DNA of 64,000 bases from assembly GCA_930367215.1 (NCBI GenBank), contig OV884056.1, forward strand, positions 51,956,308 through 52,020,307, read 5' to 3'. The stretch comes from Pollenia angustigena. Taxonomy: Eukaryota; Arthropoda; Insecta; Diptera; Polleniidae. The first letter of the stretch is position 1, and every line of letters begins with the position of its first letter. This document shows, piece after piece, positions 10,912 to 22,012 of the stretch. Position numbers and translations under genes: made by a program. Under the pieces are notes generated by a model. That model made no database searches, was not told the DNA's origin, and was given only the letters and a program-made list of their open reading frames with translations.

Positions 10912-11218
10912 GGCCCAGAACAGACGGTGAAACGCAACTGCAACGAAACTGTAACTTTTAGTTATTTTCGAGTTTCCTTTGAGGGACCATACACGACGCG
11001 ACCATTTTGAGACCGGTTTGAAATGCATTGGAAATCAGTTGCATTGAAACCGGCGTGCAGGAAACTCGTGTCATCTGTTCTCAAAGAAAATCGAAATGAT
11101 CGTGATAATGTCATTACATTCTTGTACAATTTAGGTTGCAAGGTGTGTGGAAAACGATTGAAAACAATAATTTCTAAAGGGTTTCGTCGCAGTTGCGTTT
11201 TACCGTCTGTTCTGGGCG
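10912..11218. mobile_element. PIF/Harbinger-type MITE, 307 bp, TTA duplication
   Basis: GCCCAGAACAGACGGT then AAACGCAACTGC.ACGAAAC at the left is matched by the inverted right end with two differences over ~36 bases. Taking the outer G, the element runs GGCCCAGAAC...GTTCTGGGCG and is flanked by TTA at 10909-10911 and 11219-11221. A GGCCC-like end with a TTA duplication fits PIF/Harbinger (Tourist-like) elements. The interior has a second inverted motif (CCGGTTTGAAATGCATT / TGCATTGAAACCGG). The ORFs of 86 and 102 residues over it are shadows. Confidence 0.8.
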
Positions 11219-11254
11219 TTAGTGTAAAACGCAACGCCAACAATTTCATTAAAA

Positions 11255-11437
11255 GCAAAAACAAAATCAAAAATATTTTATAAATTTGTTGTTGCTTTCT
11301 ACATTCATATTTTTTTTTTTTTCAATTTTCAACGCCACAAAATAGAAGTGTTTGAAATTTAAAAATTCAAGATGAATTTCTATAGAAAGTAACAACAAAA
11401 TTATAAAATATTTTTGATTTTGTTTTTGCTTTCGTCA
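11255..11437. repeat. ~50-bp inverted repeat
   Basis: AAAAGCAAAAACAAAATCAA.. and its complement ..TTGATTTTGTTTTTGCTTT border a loop of about 85 bases; the inner arms include TTTATAAATTTGTTGTT / AACAACAAAATTATAAA. Confidence 0.75.
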
Positions 11438-12095
11438 CTTTTTTAGCAAAAATCATCAAAACGTCACTTTGTTAATATCGGAACAAAAAATCGTCAAGAT
11501 GACGATAACTCGTCAAATCTGGCAGCCCTGTTTTTATTATATTTATTTCTTTTGTTGACGTTTCGCTCTTATTTGACTGGAAATAATCCAGTATAAACAG
11601 AATTTGTTGTGTCTGTTTTCGCATTCAAATACAGAAACACTTTTATCTTATAAATCGAGAGACGATGGAATTTTTTGTTTCACACTTCATGTAAGAAATT
11701 TTACGATGCGAGAAATACAGAAACGAGCTACAGATTTCATATGGCGTAATCAGTTTTTCGATACCTCATTCGGTTTTCGAGATATGGGCAAATCCTGCGT
11801 AACGAACGCTACATTCGCACGCGTTGTCTAATTGAAATATAAACATTTTTTGGTCTTTCAAAAAAGATAGCTTTAACTTATATATAGTATTTAGTGACAT
11901 TAATATGTACTTACGAATGGCATATATCATGATTTCTTAGCAAGTATTTGTTGCGAAATAATTGATCACAAAGTTTTGTGACGCACGCTACAAAAAGTGG
12001 AAGTAACTTCAAAGGTTGAAGTGCGTTTTCCTAATTTTTAGGGAATTTGGCATGATAAGGTATTCAAAATCTAATTCCTAACAGAAAGATGACTG

Positions 12096-12314
12096 TAATG
12101 GTGTTTTCTTTTCTACAAAAAAGTGTGACATTTTATTTAAAAAAATGCAATTTGGTGCCTGTTTCATAAAAATTTTCCTTCCAAAAAAGGGTAAGTTTTT
12201 TACAATAAAACAACCCACCCTTTACGAGAGCAAAATTTTTAAGAAACAGACTCCAAATTGCATTTTTTTTTAATAAAATGTCACATTTTTTGTAGAAAAG
12301 AAAACACCATAAGA
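12096..12314. repeat. ~95-bp inverted repeat
   Basis: AATGGTGTTTTCTTTTCTAC, then AAAAAAGTGTGACATTTTAT and AATGCAATTTGG, is mirrored by 12250-12310. It lies in a region where ACGCACGCTACA-like motifs recur (11795, 11985, 12398). The 109-residue minus-strand ORF across it is a by-product. Confidence 0.75.
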
Positions 12315-13349
12315 GAATTCTAAACGCACTTTTTTGCAGCCAAAAAATGTTGTGATTTTTTGACAAAAGCCGTGAACCCTTTGTGACGCACACTTCATAA
12401 CGCACGCTACAGTTTTTCCAGTAGTATTTTGTTATTATATTTAATTTATTTTCACAAAACAAATTATATTTTTATGAATTGCATTTCTTAAACTAATGAA
12501 TATCAACTTTTTTTTTTAACGAAGTTTATCTTTTGATAAGTCTGCTGTATGTGCTATTTTAAGCACAAAAATCACCTAAAATAATGCTAAATTCACGTAT
12601 AACATTAAGAAATTAGCAGTGGGGTAGGATTTGGTAAAAATTATTGCATTAATGATCATTGAAATACATATTTTTTAATATAAAAATGAACTTATACATC
12701 TAGTCTTATATTCCATTAAAAAAAAATTCATTTGAAAAATTTTTGGCTGGTGGACTGTTTCTGGGATTTGCCCATATGGAGTGTTGAGTTTGTCGTATGT
12801 GGTATTTGATGAAGTAATTTTCAAACTTTAAACTCAATTACTCGAAACTATCGAAATCCACATACGACAATTAAATTATCAACCGACGAAGTGTTTTTGT
12901 ATGGCACGAGTGTAAGAAAGCAATACAATACTGTTATCAATTAATATAGAAAAAAATATTAAAAATCTGAGCAATGTTTTTCTTCTAACACATTCTTCAA
13001 TGCATACTCTCCAATTTTTGTTTTTTTTAATTCATGTTTTGACATCAAAACAGAGTTGAAACATTTAGTTTGAAATTGACCCATATGCATTTCGTTGTGT
13101 AACTTGTTACATACAATTACACTTATTCTACTTTTTGACAGATGCACAAAGCGCAAGAACGCATGTGAACCTGTAGCTTAACATTTCTTAAATAAGAGTA
13201 AAGTTGACTTCGGAATTATTTTACAGTTTTTAACAGCAGTCTATGCCATTTTTTCATGGGGAGAAAATGATTAAAGATCGTTTGCAAATTTTAAAAGGTT
13301 TCTTCATCAAAGCTTAGGTTTTATTGCAAGAAAATAATGTTTTCGAATG

Positions 13350-14677
13350 AAACAAACTTTTCCTATAGAAAAAGTTGTGCGAACAAAGGTTTTCTATAGA
13401 AAAATTTGTGCAAACAAAGTGTTTCTATAGAAAAATTTGTGCAAGCAAAGTGTTTCTATAGAAATAGTTGTGCGACGGAGTTTTTCTTTAGGAAAAGCTG
13501 TGCGAACGAAGTTTTTCTATAGAAAAAGTTGTGCGAACAAAGTTTTCCTATAGAAAAAGTTGTGCGAACAAAGTGTTTCTATAGAAAAAGTTGTACCAAC
13601 AAAGGTTTTCTATAGAAAAAGTTGTACCAACAAAGTTTTTCTATAGAAAAAGTTGTACCAACAAAGTTTTTCTATAGAAAAAGTTGTACCAACAAAGTTT
13701 TTCTATAGAAAAAGTTGTGCCAACAAAGTTTTTCTATAGAAAAAGTTGTGCCAACAAAGGTTTTCTATAGAAAAAGTTGTGCCAACAAAGGTTTTCTATA
13801 GAAAAAGTTGTGCGAACTAAGAAAAAGTTATTACATAGACAAAATTATTCCAACAAAGTTTTTCTATAGAAAAAGTTATGCGAACAAAGTCTTTTTATAG
13901 AAAAAGTTGTGACAACAAAGTTTTTCTATAGAAAAAGTTGTGCGAACAAAGTTTTTCTATAGAAAAATTTGTGCAAACAAAGTGTTTCTATAGAAAAAGT
14001 TGTGCCAACAAAGTTTTTCTATAGAAAAAGTTGTGCCAACAAAGTTTTTCTATAGAAAAAGTTGTGCCAACAAAGTTTTTCTATAGAAAAAGTTGTGCCA
14101 ACAAAGGTTTTCTATAGAAAAAGTTGTACCAACAAAGTTTTTCTATAGAAAAAGTTGTACCAACAAAGGTTTTCTATAGAAAAAGTTGTGCCAACAAAGT
14201 TTTTCTATAGAAAAAGTTGTGCCAACAAAGGTTTTCTATAGAAAAAGTTGTGCCAACAAAGGTTTTCTATAGAAAAAGTTGTGCGAACTAAGAAAAAGTT
14301 ATTACATAGACAAAATTATTCCAACAAAGTTTTTCTATAGAAAAAGTTATGCGAACAAAGTCTTTTTATAGAAAAAGTTGTGACAACAAAGTTTTTCTAT
14401 AGAAAAAGTTGTGCGAACAAAGTTTTTCTATAGAAAAATTTGTGCAAACAAAGTGTTTCTATAGAAAAAGTTGTGCCAACAAAGTTTTTCTATAGAAAAA
14501 GTTGTGCCAACAAAGTTTTTCTATAGAAAAAGTTGTACCAACAAAGTTTTTCTATAGAAAAAGTTGTGCCAACAAAGTTTTTCTATAGAAAAAGTTGTGC
14601 CAACAAAGGTTTTCTATAGAAAAAGTTGTGCCAACAAAGGTTTTCTATAGAAAAAGTTGTGCGAACTAAGAAAAAGT
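13350..14677. repeat. 31-bp minisatellite array with higher-order repeat
   Basis: About 42 tandem copies of a 31-bp unit (AAGTTTTTCTATAGAAAAAG + TTGTGCCAACA). The unit core TTTTTCTATAGAAAAA is self-complementary. Units differ at the GTGCGA/GTGCCA/GTACCA position. A distinctive block with GAACTAAGAAAAAGTTATTA and CATAGACAAAATTATTCC occurs at ~13811 and again at ~14282, so about 15 units (~471 bp) were duplicated as a block. Confidence 0.97.
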
Positions 14678-14740
14678 GCTATGAAGCATTTTTTTCGCAC
14701 AGCTTTTTCTAAACTGTGTGCTTTCAAGATGCTTCATAGC
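14678..14740. repeat. Hairpin at the array end
   Basis: GCTATGAAGCAT pairs with ATGCTTCATAGC (12 bp), and an inner GCACAG/CTGTG pair lies within the loop. The loop contains the complement of a minisatellite unit end (CGCACAGCTTTTTCT), so the array terminates in an inverted unit. Confidence 0.85.
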
Positions 14741-15074
14741 AATTCATGCTAAATAGCATGAAATGTTTAAAAAATTCATTACATTGTTGTACACAAGACA
14801 TATGCTGGATTTTTTGTATAGAAGTTGTGTTTCGTTAGTGTCCACCAAACAAGCAAATACCAATAATTGTTATTTTATCAGTTGTTAAGCCCTTTTTAAA
14901 ATTTGTGTGAAATAACGGCTTAACTAAAGATAGAAATTAAAAAAAAAAATATTTCTTATTTAAAAACGGCTAAAGGGTGCTTTTAAAGCCCCCATGGAAT
15001 CTGAAATTGTAAAAGATAACAACAAAATTTAATTTTAATGAAAAAATTTTTTATTTTAAAGACAAATCATTTCT

Positions 15075-15560
15075 CACCGCATGTCACGAATAACGTGAAC
15101 AATGTTGGCATACAAGTGCTCTTTTGTTCCTGGCTTATCAGCATAAGATAGGGACTTCACGCAGACCTTCAGGCGATAAACGAAGGTTGTCAAATTGTGC
15201 GACCTTGAAGGCCAATTCACAGGTTCATTTTACGAAATCTGCTTATCTTTGATTTCAATATATTAATGGCTGCAGTCGCTGTATGGCAAGTAGAGTTATT
15301 CTGTTGAAACCACATCTCGCCCGGATCTAAGTAATTCATATTTTCAAACATAAAAAAAATCATTGATCATGCACCTGTTACGATGTTTATTGACCGCACA
15401 CGAGCTCCGGCCTAATTTTTGAAGAAATAAACACTGATATGCATTTTTCTTGGTGTAAATGAGTCTGTAGGGTCTGTTGCCGATAGTCTCACTCCATATG
15501 CGACAATTTTGCTTGTTAACAAACCCGTGAGTCCAACAATGAGCTGTGCGCCTAGGCTTG
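15075..15560 (-). pseudogene. Tc1/mariner-like transposase remnant
   Basis: Minus-strand frames give, in order, GFVNKQNCRIWSE, then ISVYFFKN, then LDPGEMWFQQNNSTCHTATA, and finally VKSLSYADKPGTKEHLYANI...VIRDM. These match the catalytic domain of a mariner-like transposase (family pattern: NGYVNKQNCRIWSE, GPYFFEN, MWFQQDGATCHTA, VKSKVYADKP...LKANI). Several frameshifts and stops, and an ASN where the catalytic D of QQDGAT is expected, show it is dead. The HTH half is missing. The upstream limit coincides with the inverted motif TAGGCTTGCCAGA at 15553. A relative is at 44.2 kb. Confidence 0.78.
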
Positions 15561-16706
15561 CCAGATTTGAAATCCATTAAAAACAGTACATCGAGAAAAA
15601 AGGTAGTGCGTTTTGTAAACAAAAGTAAATTTTTTAAATTTAATTAACTTAAAATTGAGCATATAAATAAATAATTAATAAGGGAAATCACGATGGGAAG
15701 TGAAAACTATGGAAATGCGTGCAAAAATACACACACATTTGCATAACGCAATAACAAAATTTACGTATTTGCAATTTTATCTTTTTTACTTCGTTTGCAC
15801 TTAAAAAACCACGAGCAAAAGACCTGACGCTAAACTACTGGGAATTTCGTTCTCTATATCTTGTAGAAATATTATCAATGTTTAGTTTTTAACATCTAAA
15901 TATCCTTCAAGGATTTTCAGGACACGCACAATATTTTTTTTTTTTTTTTGAGTGAAATTATGCCAACTTCACTGTTTGTTAAAGATAAGTACTTTTGTAA
16001 TTAAAAACACAAAATTCTTCAACGGCATATTTTGGCAAAAGCGAAATGTGACGCAAGAACTTCGCAATAATTCAAGTTGAACTAGCGCAATTGATGCAAT
16101 AATTCGGTTTATTTGACATTTGTAAAATAGAAGGGAAAATAATAAGACCGAAGCCTACCTGCTCAATCGATTCATCACGGTCTGAGAGGGGTATATGCTC
16201 TCATATATACGATTAAAACTCCTCTCTCCTGTTCATTGTCGCATTTCTTGCAAATACGTTCGGCTAAGAAACCATAACATTTTTTATTCGGTTGCTTTTC
16301 AAATTTGTCGCAAAGTTTCATTCCCCTCTATTTTTTTAAGGTGAAAAATAAAGGATTTTCTTTATTGTTTACAAAGTCAAGGTAGGCTTTAGCAAGTTTA
16401 TTTACAAAAAATTGGCTTTAAACAGGATAACAACAATTTTGGGACAAAAAGTAAATTTTTACGACAGGGTAGTTTTTTGAACTGCAGGCGTAAGAGTAAG
16501 CCATCGAGTATGCATCCCCAAATTCAGACATTGCTTTCAGATTTTCAGTCGTTTTAGTGGATGTGGATGTATGCTGAACACGTGTTTAATTTTTGTATAT
16601 AAGCTAAAAAAGTACAAAAGCGTACTTCTTTAATGTAAATGCAGAAAGCAGTACAAAGAAGAAAAAAGGTCGCGTACTGCTGAAAAAAGTACGTCTGGCA
16701 AGCCTA
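15553..16706. mobile_element. Possible element with TAGGCTTGCCAGA ends, ~1.15 kb
   Basis: TAGGCTTGCCAGA at 15553 and its inverse TCTGGCAAGCCTA ending at 16706; both ends carry AGTAC motifs just inside. It would cut the mariner remnant at its 5' side. No target duplication was found, so this stays tentative. Confidence 0.4.
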
Positions 16707-16709
16707 AAT

Positions 16710-17615
16710 TTGCCATAAAAATCACTAAGTCGTCTTTAGTTGTATGAATCAGCGACTAATTTTCAAAATAAATTTAGATAATTTGTTACCGTTGCTTAGC
16801 TCTTAAGTGCGCACCTAGGTTCCCGGGTACTTTTGGCATTTTCAACCAAAATTTTTTCATTGAAATTGATAATCTGCATTTTTGAAACTTCTTGAGAGCT
16901 ACTTACTTTCAAAAAAATTTAGTATTTTGCAGCCGTACATCAAATTTTTTACTTTTTAACTTTTCTATAAGAAACCAAAAATTTTAAAAGAAAGACCAAA
17001 ATGTTTTTGCAAAAAAGGAAAAACTTTGAAAACAAATGCCATTTGGTCTGCGATGCAACTTTTTAGTGATAACGCTAAAATCTTTGGAAGAATGGAACGC
17101 AATGAGACAGAGAAACATCTTGTAAAGATGTTGATTTTAAGCTCTATATATTTTTAATGGAAAATTTCAACATCTTCGCAAATTTATGGTAGATGTTGGC
17201 AAGAAAAGGCTATAACGATCAAATTAGAGCGCAAAAAAATCCTTTTTGAAAATGGGATTGCTTCCAACTCTAAAGCACGACAATTAACCAGCCGATTTAA
17301 AAATGTTTGCTTACGAAATGCAAAACTTTTATTCTTTAAAAATGAGTAAAAACATTTCGAAACAAATTTATAAATACTACAACTTTCAACTTGTGGGTAT
17401 TTCTCAAAAACGCAGAATTGCTATATAAGGACCCTGGGATGTTCTTTCCCCCTTAAGTTTTGTATTACCGAGCCTTGTTTGGATCTGATAATTTCTAAAT
17501 TGTACCATCCCATTGGACAAATTCTACCAAATTAACATAAATTGAACGACAATTTCGCTAAACAAAAAGGAAACATAGTTATTCATAACACATTTTAATT
17601 CAACAACAATAAAAA
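16710..17615. other. No recognisable feature
   Basis: AT-rich, no coherent ORF or clear repeat. Confidence 0.35.
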
Positions 17616-17617
17616 AA

Positions 17618-18345
17618 CAAGTAAAAAATTATAGTCGGTCATGCTCCACCACAGTATATAAAGTCACATTTTCGAGAGTGTACTATTTGGGACCCAGGGC
17701 AATCATGGACCCGCCAGAACAAAATTACATTTGAAAGGGAATACTTATGTAAAAGCTCTTTGCGGCGAATATCATTTAGATATCTCTATCTATATGAGAT
17801 TTGTTTGTCCTTAAGTGATTTTAGGATAGACGATTATATGGGACCTGTGGCCAATTTTGCAGCCCATTTGTATGTCAATACCAACATTTATAAGGAAGTT
17901 ATGGTGTTTTTAAGAACATAAATAAAAAAGTACAATTTTTAAAGGTTGTTGGAACAATTTTAAAAATTCTCAACGCCATCCCTGAAACAAAACCATAACA
18001 AGAGAAAAATAAAACTAAAAAACTTTGTTAACATTTTGTATAGTTTGCTCTTTCTAGCATTTACTGTTTCTTTCTATCAATTCTATATCAATTAATGAAT
18101 AAAAATGAAGTGTCATAAGGGCTTTAAGAATTGAAACCAATGCTCAAGATTTTATCAAACAGAAAACGTCCAGCCTGCCATCCACCCAGACTAAGAGCCA
18201 TTGTTAAATCGACTCAGACAGTTAAATTGGGTTGATCGGTATACTAAAAGCTGGTTCTTGGACCAATATTTTTTGCTTGTGATACATATATCAGCATAAA
18301 CGCACCATTGAGGTGTGGGTATACAAAATAAAGGAGAAGCAAAAA
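17618..18345 (-). repeat. DINE-like repeat D, decayed copy
   Basis: The 17620 end (AACAAGTAAAAAATTATAGTCGGTC) and the 18180-18330 part (GACTCAGACAG...GGTTGATCGGTATACTAAA, GGACCAATATT, ATCAGCATAAACGCA) match the copy at 21.15-21.72 kb, in the orientation with the tail hairpin at low coordinates. Confidence 0.65.
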
Positions 18346-19340
18346 TGTCTCTATTTTAGCTTTTTTTCGTCAAAAACTGACATAAGTGTGGATAGTGTCA
18401 CCAAAACAATCGACACTATTTGGAGACACTTGATCCCATGCTTCCTACAGGTATATACCACTGTATGCATGTACTTAGTATGTTAGTATTACATCATGAA
18501 CACAAATTAACAATAATAAAAGTTTTGGTGGTTCTGGTCAGGGCTGGAGATATGTTATTAAAATTTTTATTATTGAAAAGAAAAGTGAGTTAATCCACCT
18601 CAAAGAAGTGATAAAACTTCGTGGGTATTTTTTCTAAATTTTACCAAAAAAGGATGTGCTCTAATAAAGTTTAGATTGTACCAAATTTGGTACAATTGTA
18701 CCACAAATCCCATAAGTGTTACCGAGTAATGGGTTTTTTATTTAAGACTTTTAGAAGCAGCATTTTAGGCGGAACAATTTAGATATAATTAAATTGCGAA
18801 ACTTATCTTATATATAAATACGGGAACCATTTTTTTGTGGTTGATTTTTAAGTATTTTATCGTCCACCGACTTTAATGAAACATATATCGTTTTAAAGGA
18901 ATTTGTGTGCAAATATGCACAATATATATTTTTTTCTAAATTTGTTGAATTAAAGTGTTTGAAAAGCGTTTTAATTTATCTTACAGACATACATAAGTAC
19001 AAAGTTGGGTGAATGGTGCATTTTTGCCGTTTCCTTAAAATGTGTACGTTTTTGTTGTATAACGCACAGGTTTTCTCGAAAGTAAATGTAGAGTGGTCGA
19101 ATTTCGGCCACCGGGCGATCCTAGTTGGAATAAATATCTGTAATGTAAATTCTCTTGAGGATTCTTATTTAATTTTCTGTGCGAACGAAAATAAAAATAT
19201 ATTCAACTAGCGTCATCTGGTAGTGACTAGTAATTTAACAACTATTTAGAATTCTAATTGGACTTGAGTCGATAATATAGTTCTTTATTTTTGGAAATGG
19301 ATAAAAATTCAAAAGAGTGTTGTTTAGTAGTCCATCCAAA
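18346..19340. other. Unassigned AT-rich DNA
   Basis: Contains GTCCACCGACTTTAATGAAAC and TGGCCACCGGGCGATCC-like segments near 18860 and 19105 that look repeat-derived, but no partner is visible here. Confidence 0.3.
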
Positions 19341-19373
19341 ATTTAAGAGCATTTAATTTAAATGCTCTTAAAT
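19341..19373. repeat. Perfect 16-bp palindrome
   Basis: ATTTAAGAGCATTTAA and its exact complement, separated by one base. Confidence 0.9.
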
Positions 19374-20670
19374 TCGACAACGGTTGTGATTTCAATAAAA
19401 ATAAATAAAAAATATGGCATAGAAACAGGGGGTTGCAACGAAACAAAAATCAACCACCAAAACTAAACAATAGACCGACTATTAATTCACCGACAGAGTT
19501 ACCAAGTTTACGCAGAAACAACAACAGTGTGAGGTAGAATGTATATGACATGCGAGCCATTATTGAAACACGTCTAAACAGTATGGTCTACACAAGCAAA
19601 ATGGTAGTGAAGCTGGTAATAAATGTTGGCAGGACAATAAAGACACCTTCTACAACTACTATATATGTATGTATGACTGCTAACTAACACTAATAAACAT
19701 ACATGCATACGTATAAATGTCTAGCACTTTTGCTGTGTGCATAAGTAGTCGTATGTGTGCTTGTTGGTTGTTGGTGTTAGTGATGGCTGCTACAATATGC
19801 AAAACTAAAACAATATGGTTTTGTGGCAATATCAACCAACAACAAAAAATTTCATGATATTTTTGGTTTCTGTTTGCGCATGACAAAAAATTTATTATAT
19901 TTTTTTTGTTTCTATAATTTATAATCCTGGATAGAAGAATGCAATTTACTATGCAATTTTTTTCCTCAAAAGGTTGGTGACTGTGTGTGTGTGTGTGTGT
20001 GTGTACATGTATATGTATATGTGTGTTGATTATTACTATTGTGTATGCATTTAGTAGATATCTATTAGAGATGCATGCATGCAAAAATGCATTTATGTAT
20101 CGGCCAACATATGCATATATATGCATATAGATATTTGTGCATATTAAGTTTATATATGTACAATATAAAATATTTTAGGTATTTATATACTAGTATACAT
20201 ATGCAAACTCTGTTTTTATCTTCTACCATGGCAACATTTTTCTATTTGATTTGTAGTTTTTTCTGATATTTTTTTAATTTTTTTTTAAGTTTTATCCCGC
20301 TCGGTATACATATTTTTATTTATTAGAAAATATAAATTTTTTCTACGTATAACGTATTCTTTATGAAGGATTTGCTAGATTTATTTGTATTATTGTTGCA
20401 TTTTTTCAAAATATTATTGAATGCAGAATGTCATTTGGAGCATTAATCATGTATGTTTTTTATATTATTAGTTTGTTTTTTTTTATACTGAGTCTCCAAT
20501 AAAATGCAGCCTACAATTGATGATAGATATTGTTTGATAAAAAAAAAATTAATAATTAAAAATAAATATTTTTTGATGAAGACCCATAGACAAATTTTGT
20601 CATTGAGTTTAATTTCGTTGTTATTGTGGCTGCTAGTTTTTATTCGAAATCCAAATAAATAATTTTTTTT
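19374..20670. other. Low-complexity DNA with a (GT)n tract
   Basis: A GT microsatellite at 19982-20004 is followed by ATGCAT-rich sequence to ~20210. ORFs of 148 and 63 residues here are translated simple sequence. No gene seen. Confidence 0.6.
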
Positions 20671-20671
20671 T

Positions 20672-20830
20672 GTACCCTTTAGCACTAGTGGTGAAGAGGG
20701 TATACTAAGTTTGTCATTGCCTATGAAACTTTTTTAATTTTTATCTCAGACTTAATAAAGCTTATACATATATTCTGCGTCGTTGAGGGTGCAATACTAC
20801 AAAGCCGTAGGAATTAAAGCCAGATGATAT
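20672..20830 (+). repeat. DINE-1-like head fragment
   Basis: TACCCTTTAGCACTAGTGG followed by TGAAGAGGGTATACTAAGTT, TTGTCATTGCC and ATATTCTGCGTCGTTGAGG match the head of the copy at 33.05 kb and stop abruptly. Confidence 0.75.
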
Positions 20831-21152
20831 TACTTCATATCACCCTGAGAAATAATGCCGTATGGTTTTATTTCCTTGTAAAAAGACATTATGGGTTACT
20901 TCTCATTCAAAAATTTCTTGCTTCGAAATGTAGCCTAAAGAAAAATTGCCTAAAAATCAAACGAAAATTGAACCAATATTTAGGTTTTTTTTTATTATGC
21001 AATGTAACCTTCCTTACTTAATAATATTTTACACCAAAATAATGAAAAAAATAAAAACAATCTTTAAAACCAAAAATATGTAGGCTCCTAAATTTGGGGT
21101 AACTCTTCTTTACGAAAAAGCATCTTAAATTTTTTTATGAAAATTAAAAAAG

Positions 21153-21719
21153 AAAACAAGTAAGAAAGTATAGTCGGTCAAGCCCGACCATATGATACCC
21201 TACACCACAGTGTTTAAAAACACATCATGCTTATGTGTCCATATAAATGTGGATATATCTATGTTTATAAACTTCATTCAAATCGGTTTTCAAGTTTGTA
21301 AGAGGCAGCAATTGCCCCCTACCTCCGCTTGTGGTCCTATTTTTAAAACACTGTTTAGCTTATGTGGTCATATAGATATGGTTCTATCTTTGTTTAAATT
21401 TCTTAAAAATCGGTTTGATAGTTTTTGAGAGGAAGAAATTTCCCCCTATCTTCCCTCGTGGTCCTACGATTTGGCGTATTTTCAATAGGCTTTGTGCCAA
21501 TGAGAACCTATGTCCCAAATTTTATCAAATTATCTCCAATATTGCGACCTGTACTTTGCGCACAAGGTTACATGGACGGACATCGTTAGTTCGACTCAGA
21601 AAGTGATTCTGAGTCGATCGGTATACTTTAAGGTGGGTCTAGGATCAATATTTTAAGGCGTTAAACACATCAGCACAAATGCATAATACCCTCTCCACTT
21701 GTGGTGGAGGGTATAAAAA
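21153..21719 (-). repeat. DINE-like repeat D, near-complete copy
   Basis: Read on the minus strand it begins TATACCCTCCACCACAAGTGG, continues GAGGGTATTATGCATTTGTG, ACCGATCGACTCAGAATCAC and CGATGTCCGTCCATG, and ends GGTCGGGCTTGACCGACTAT followed by CTTTCTTACTTGTTT. The head hairpin, GTCC motif, tail hairpin and CTTACTTGTTT end are those of DINE-1-type (Helentron-associated, non-autonomous) repeats of flies. It carries no coding capacity. Confidence 0.8.
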
Positions 21720-21778
21720 TCCCGAAAGGTAAAATCTTGAATCCCAACATAGCGAACTTTTTTTATGCAAATTCATGT

Positions 21779-22004
21779 TGAAGTTTCGCTATTCGCCAAC
21801 TAGGGAGCAAACGGTCTCAATTAATGACTTCCAACGAACTCTGTGGTGGGCTGTTCTTAATGCCTCGTTCCATGAAAACCCTGCAATTGTCAGCTCACGT
21901 AGGGTTGCGGTGCGCCAAGTGGTTTTTGGACGTTCACGACGCCGAAAACCTTGGGGTTTGAACTGCAGCTCTACCTTTGCTACCTCGTTATCGGAACTCA
22001 GTGT
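21779..22004 (-). pseudogene. RTE-like LINE, C-terminal end (part 2 of 2)
   Basis: Continues the reverse transcriptase ORF of 23766-24490. The minus-strand frame GHTLSSDNEVAK...FKPQGFRRRERPKTTWRT...LRTAHHRVRWKSL matches the conserved C-terminus of RTE-type polyproteins (WIGHTLR...WNPQGKRKRGRPRNTWRR...AQDRVRWR). The two parts are separated by a hAT insertion; removing the insertion and one copy of the 8-bp duplication joins ...GWIGH to TLSS in a single frame. Confidence 0.85.
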
Positions 22005-22012
22005 ATGACCAA
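22005..22012. repeat. Target-site duplication ATGACCAA (partner 23758-23765)
   Basis: Exact octamer on both sides. Its place in the LINE reading frame (Ile-Gly-His) confirms the junction. Confidence 0.92.

Larger units (their letters stand above)
9749..11530. mobile_element. Third-level element with GCTGCCAGAT ends, ~1.8 kb
   Basis: The left end GAGTGTTGCCAGATAAATTT and the inverted right end CAGGGCTGCCAGATTTGACG resemble each other and the small MITE at 34.8-34.9 kb, which also has TCGTC and AAAGTGACG motifs just inside its ends. The flanking octamers (GTTTTCAT / TTTTTATT) agree only partly, so the duplication is not established. Confidence 0.45.
9333..11733. mobile_element. Second-level inverted-repeat element, ~2.4 kb
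   Basis: CTGTAGCCCGTTTCTGTATT plus TCTCACATCGTAAAA on the left matches the inverted right end (CTGTAGCTCGTTTCTGTATT plus TCTCGCATCGTAAAA) at 33 of 35 positions. Subterminal GTTTCTGTAT motifs recur inside both arms. No TSD identified. Confidence 0.65.
9256..12889. mobile_element. Outer inverted-repeat element of a nested set, ~3.6 kb
   Basis: The left end TCGTCGGTTAATAATTTAAA continuing TGTCGTATGTGGATTT matches the inverted right end at 12853-12889 (TCGTCGGTTGATAATTTAAT continuing TGTCGTATGTGGATTT) with about 2-3 mismatches in 36 bases. No clear target duplication. No transposase recognised inside; the length is made up largely of younger insertions. Confidence 0.6.

Noticed and set aside
10962..11283. 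Two overlapping ORFs (102 and 86 residues) on opposite strands
   Set aside because: They coincide with the inverted arms of the PIF-type MITE.
13350..14677. CRISPR-like array
   Set aside because: The 31-bp units abut with no unique spacers, and the DNA is from a eukaryote.
16160..16235. Possible inverted repeat around GAGAGGGGTATATGCTCTCATATA
   Set aside because: Too short and imperfect to distinguish from chance in AT-rich DNA.
19680..20126. 148-residue minus-strand ORF (longest in the window)
   Set aside because: It runs through a (GT)n tract and ATGCAT repeats; composition (H/T/I-rich) is translated simple sequence.
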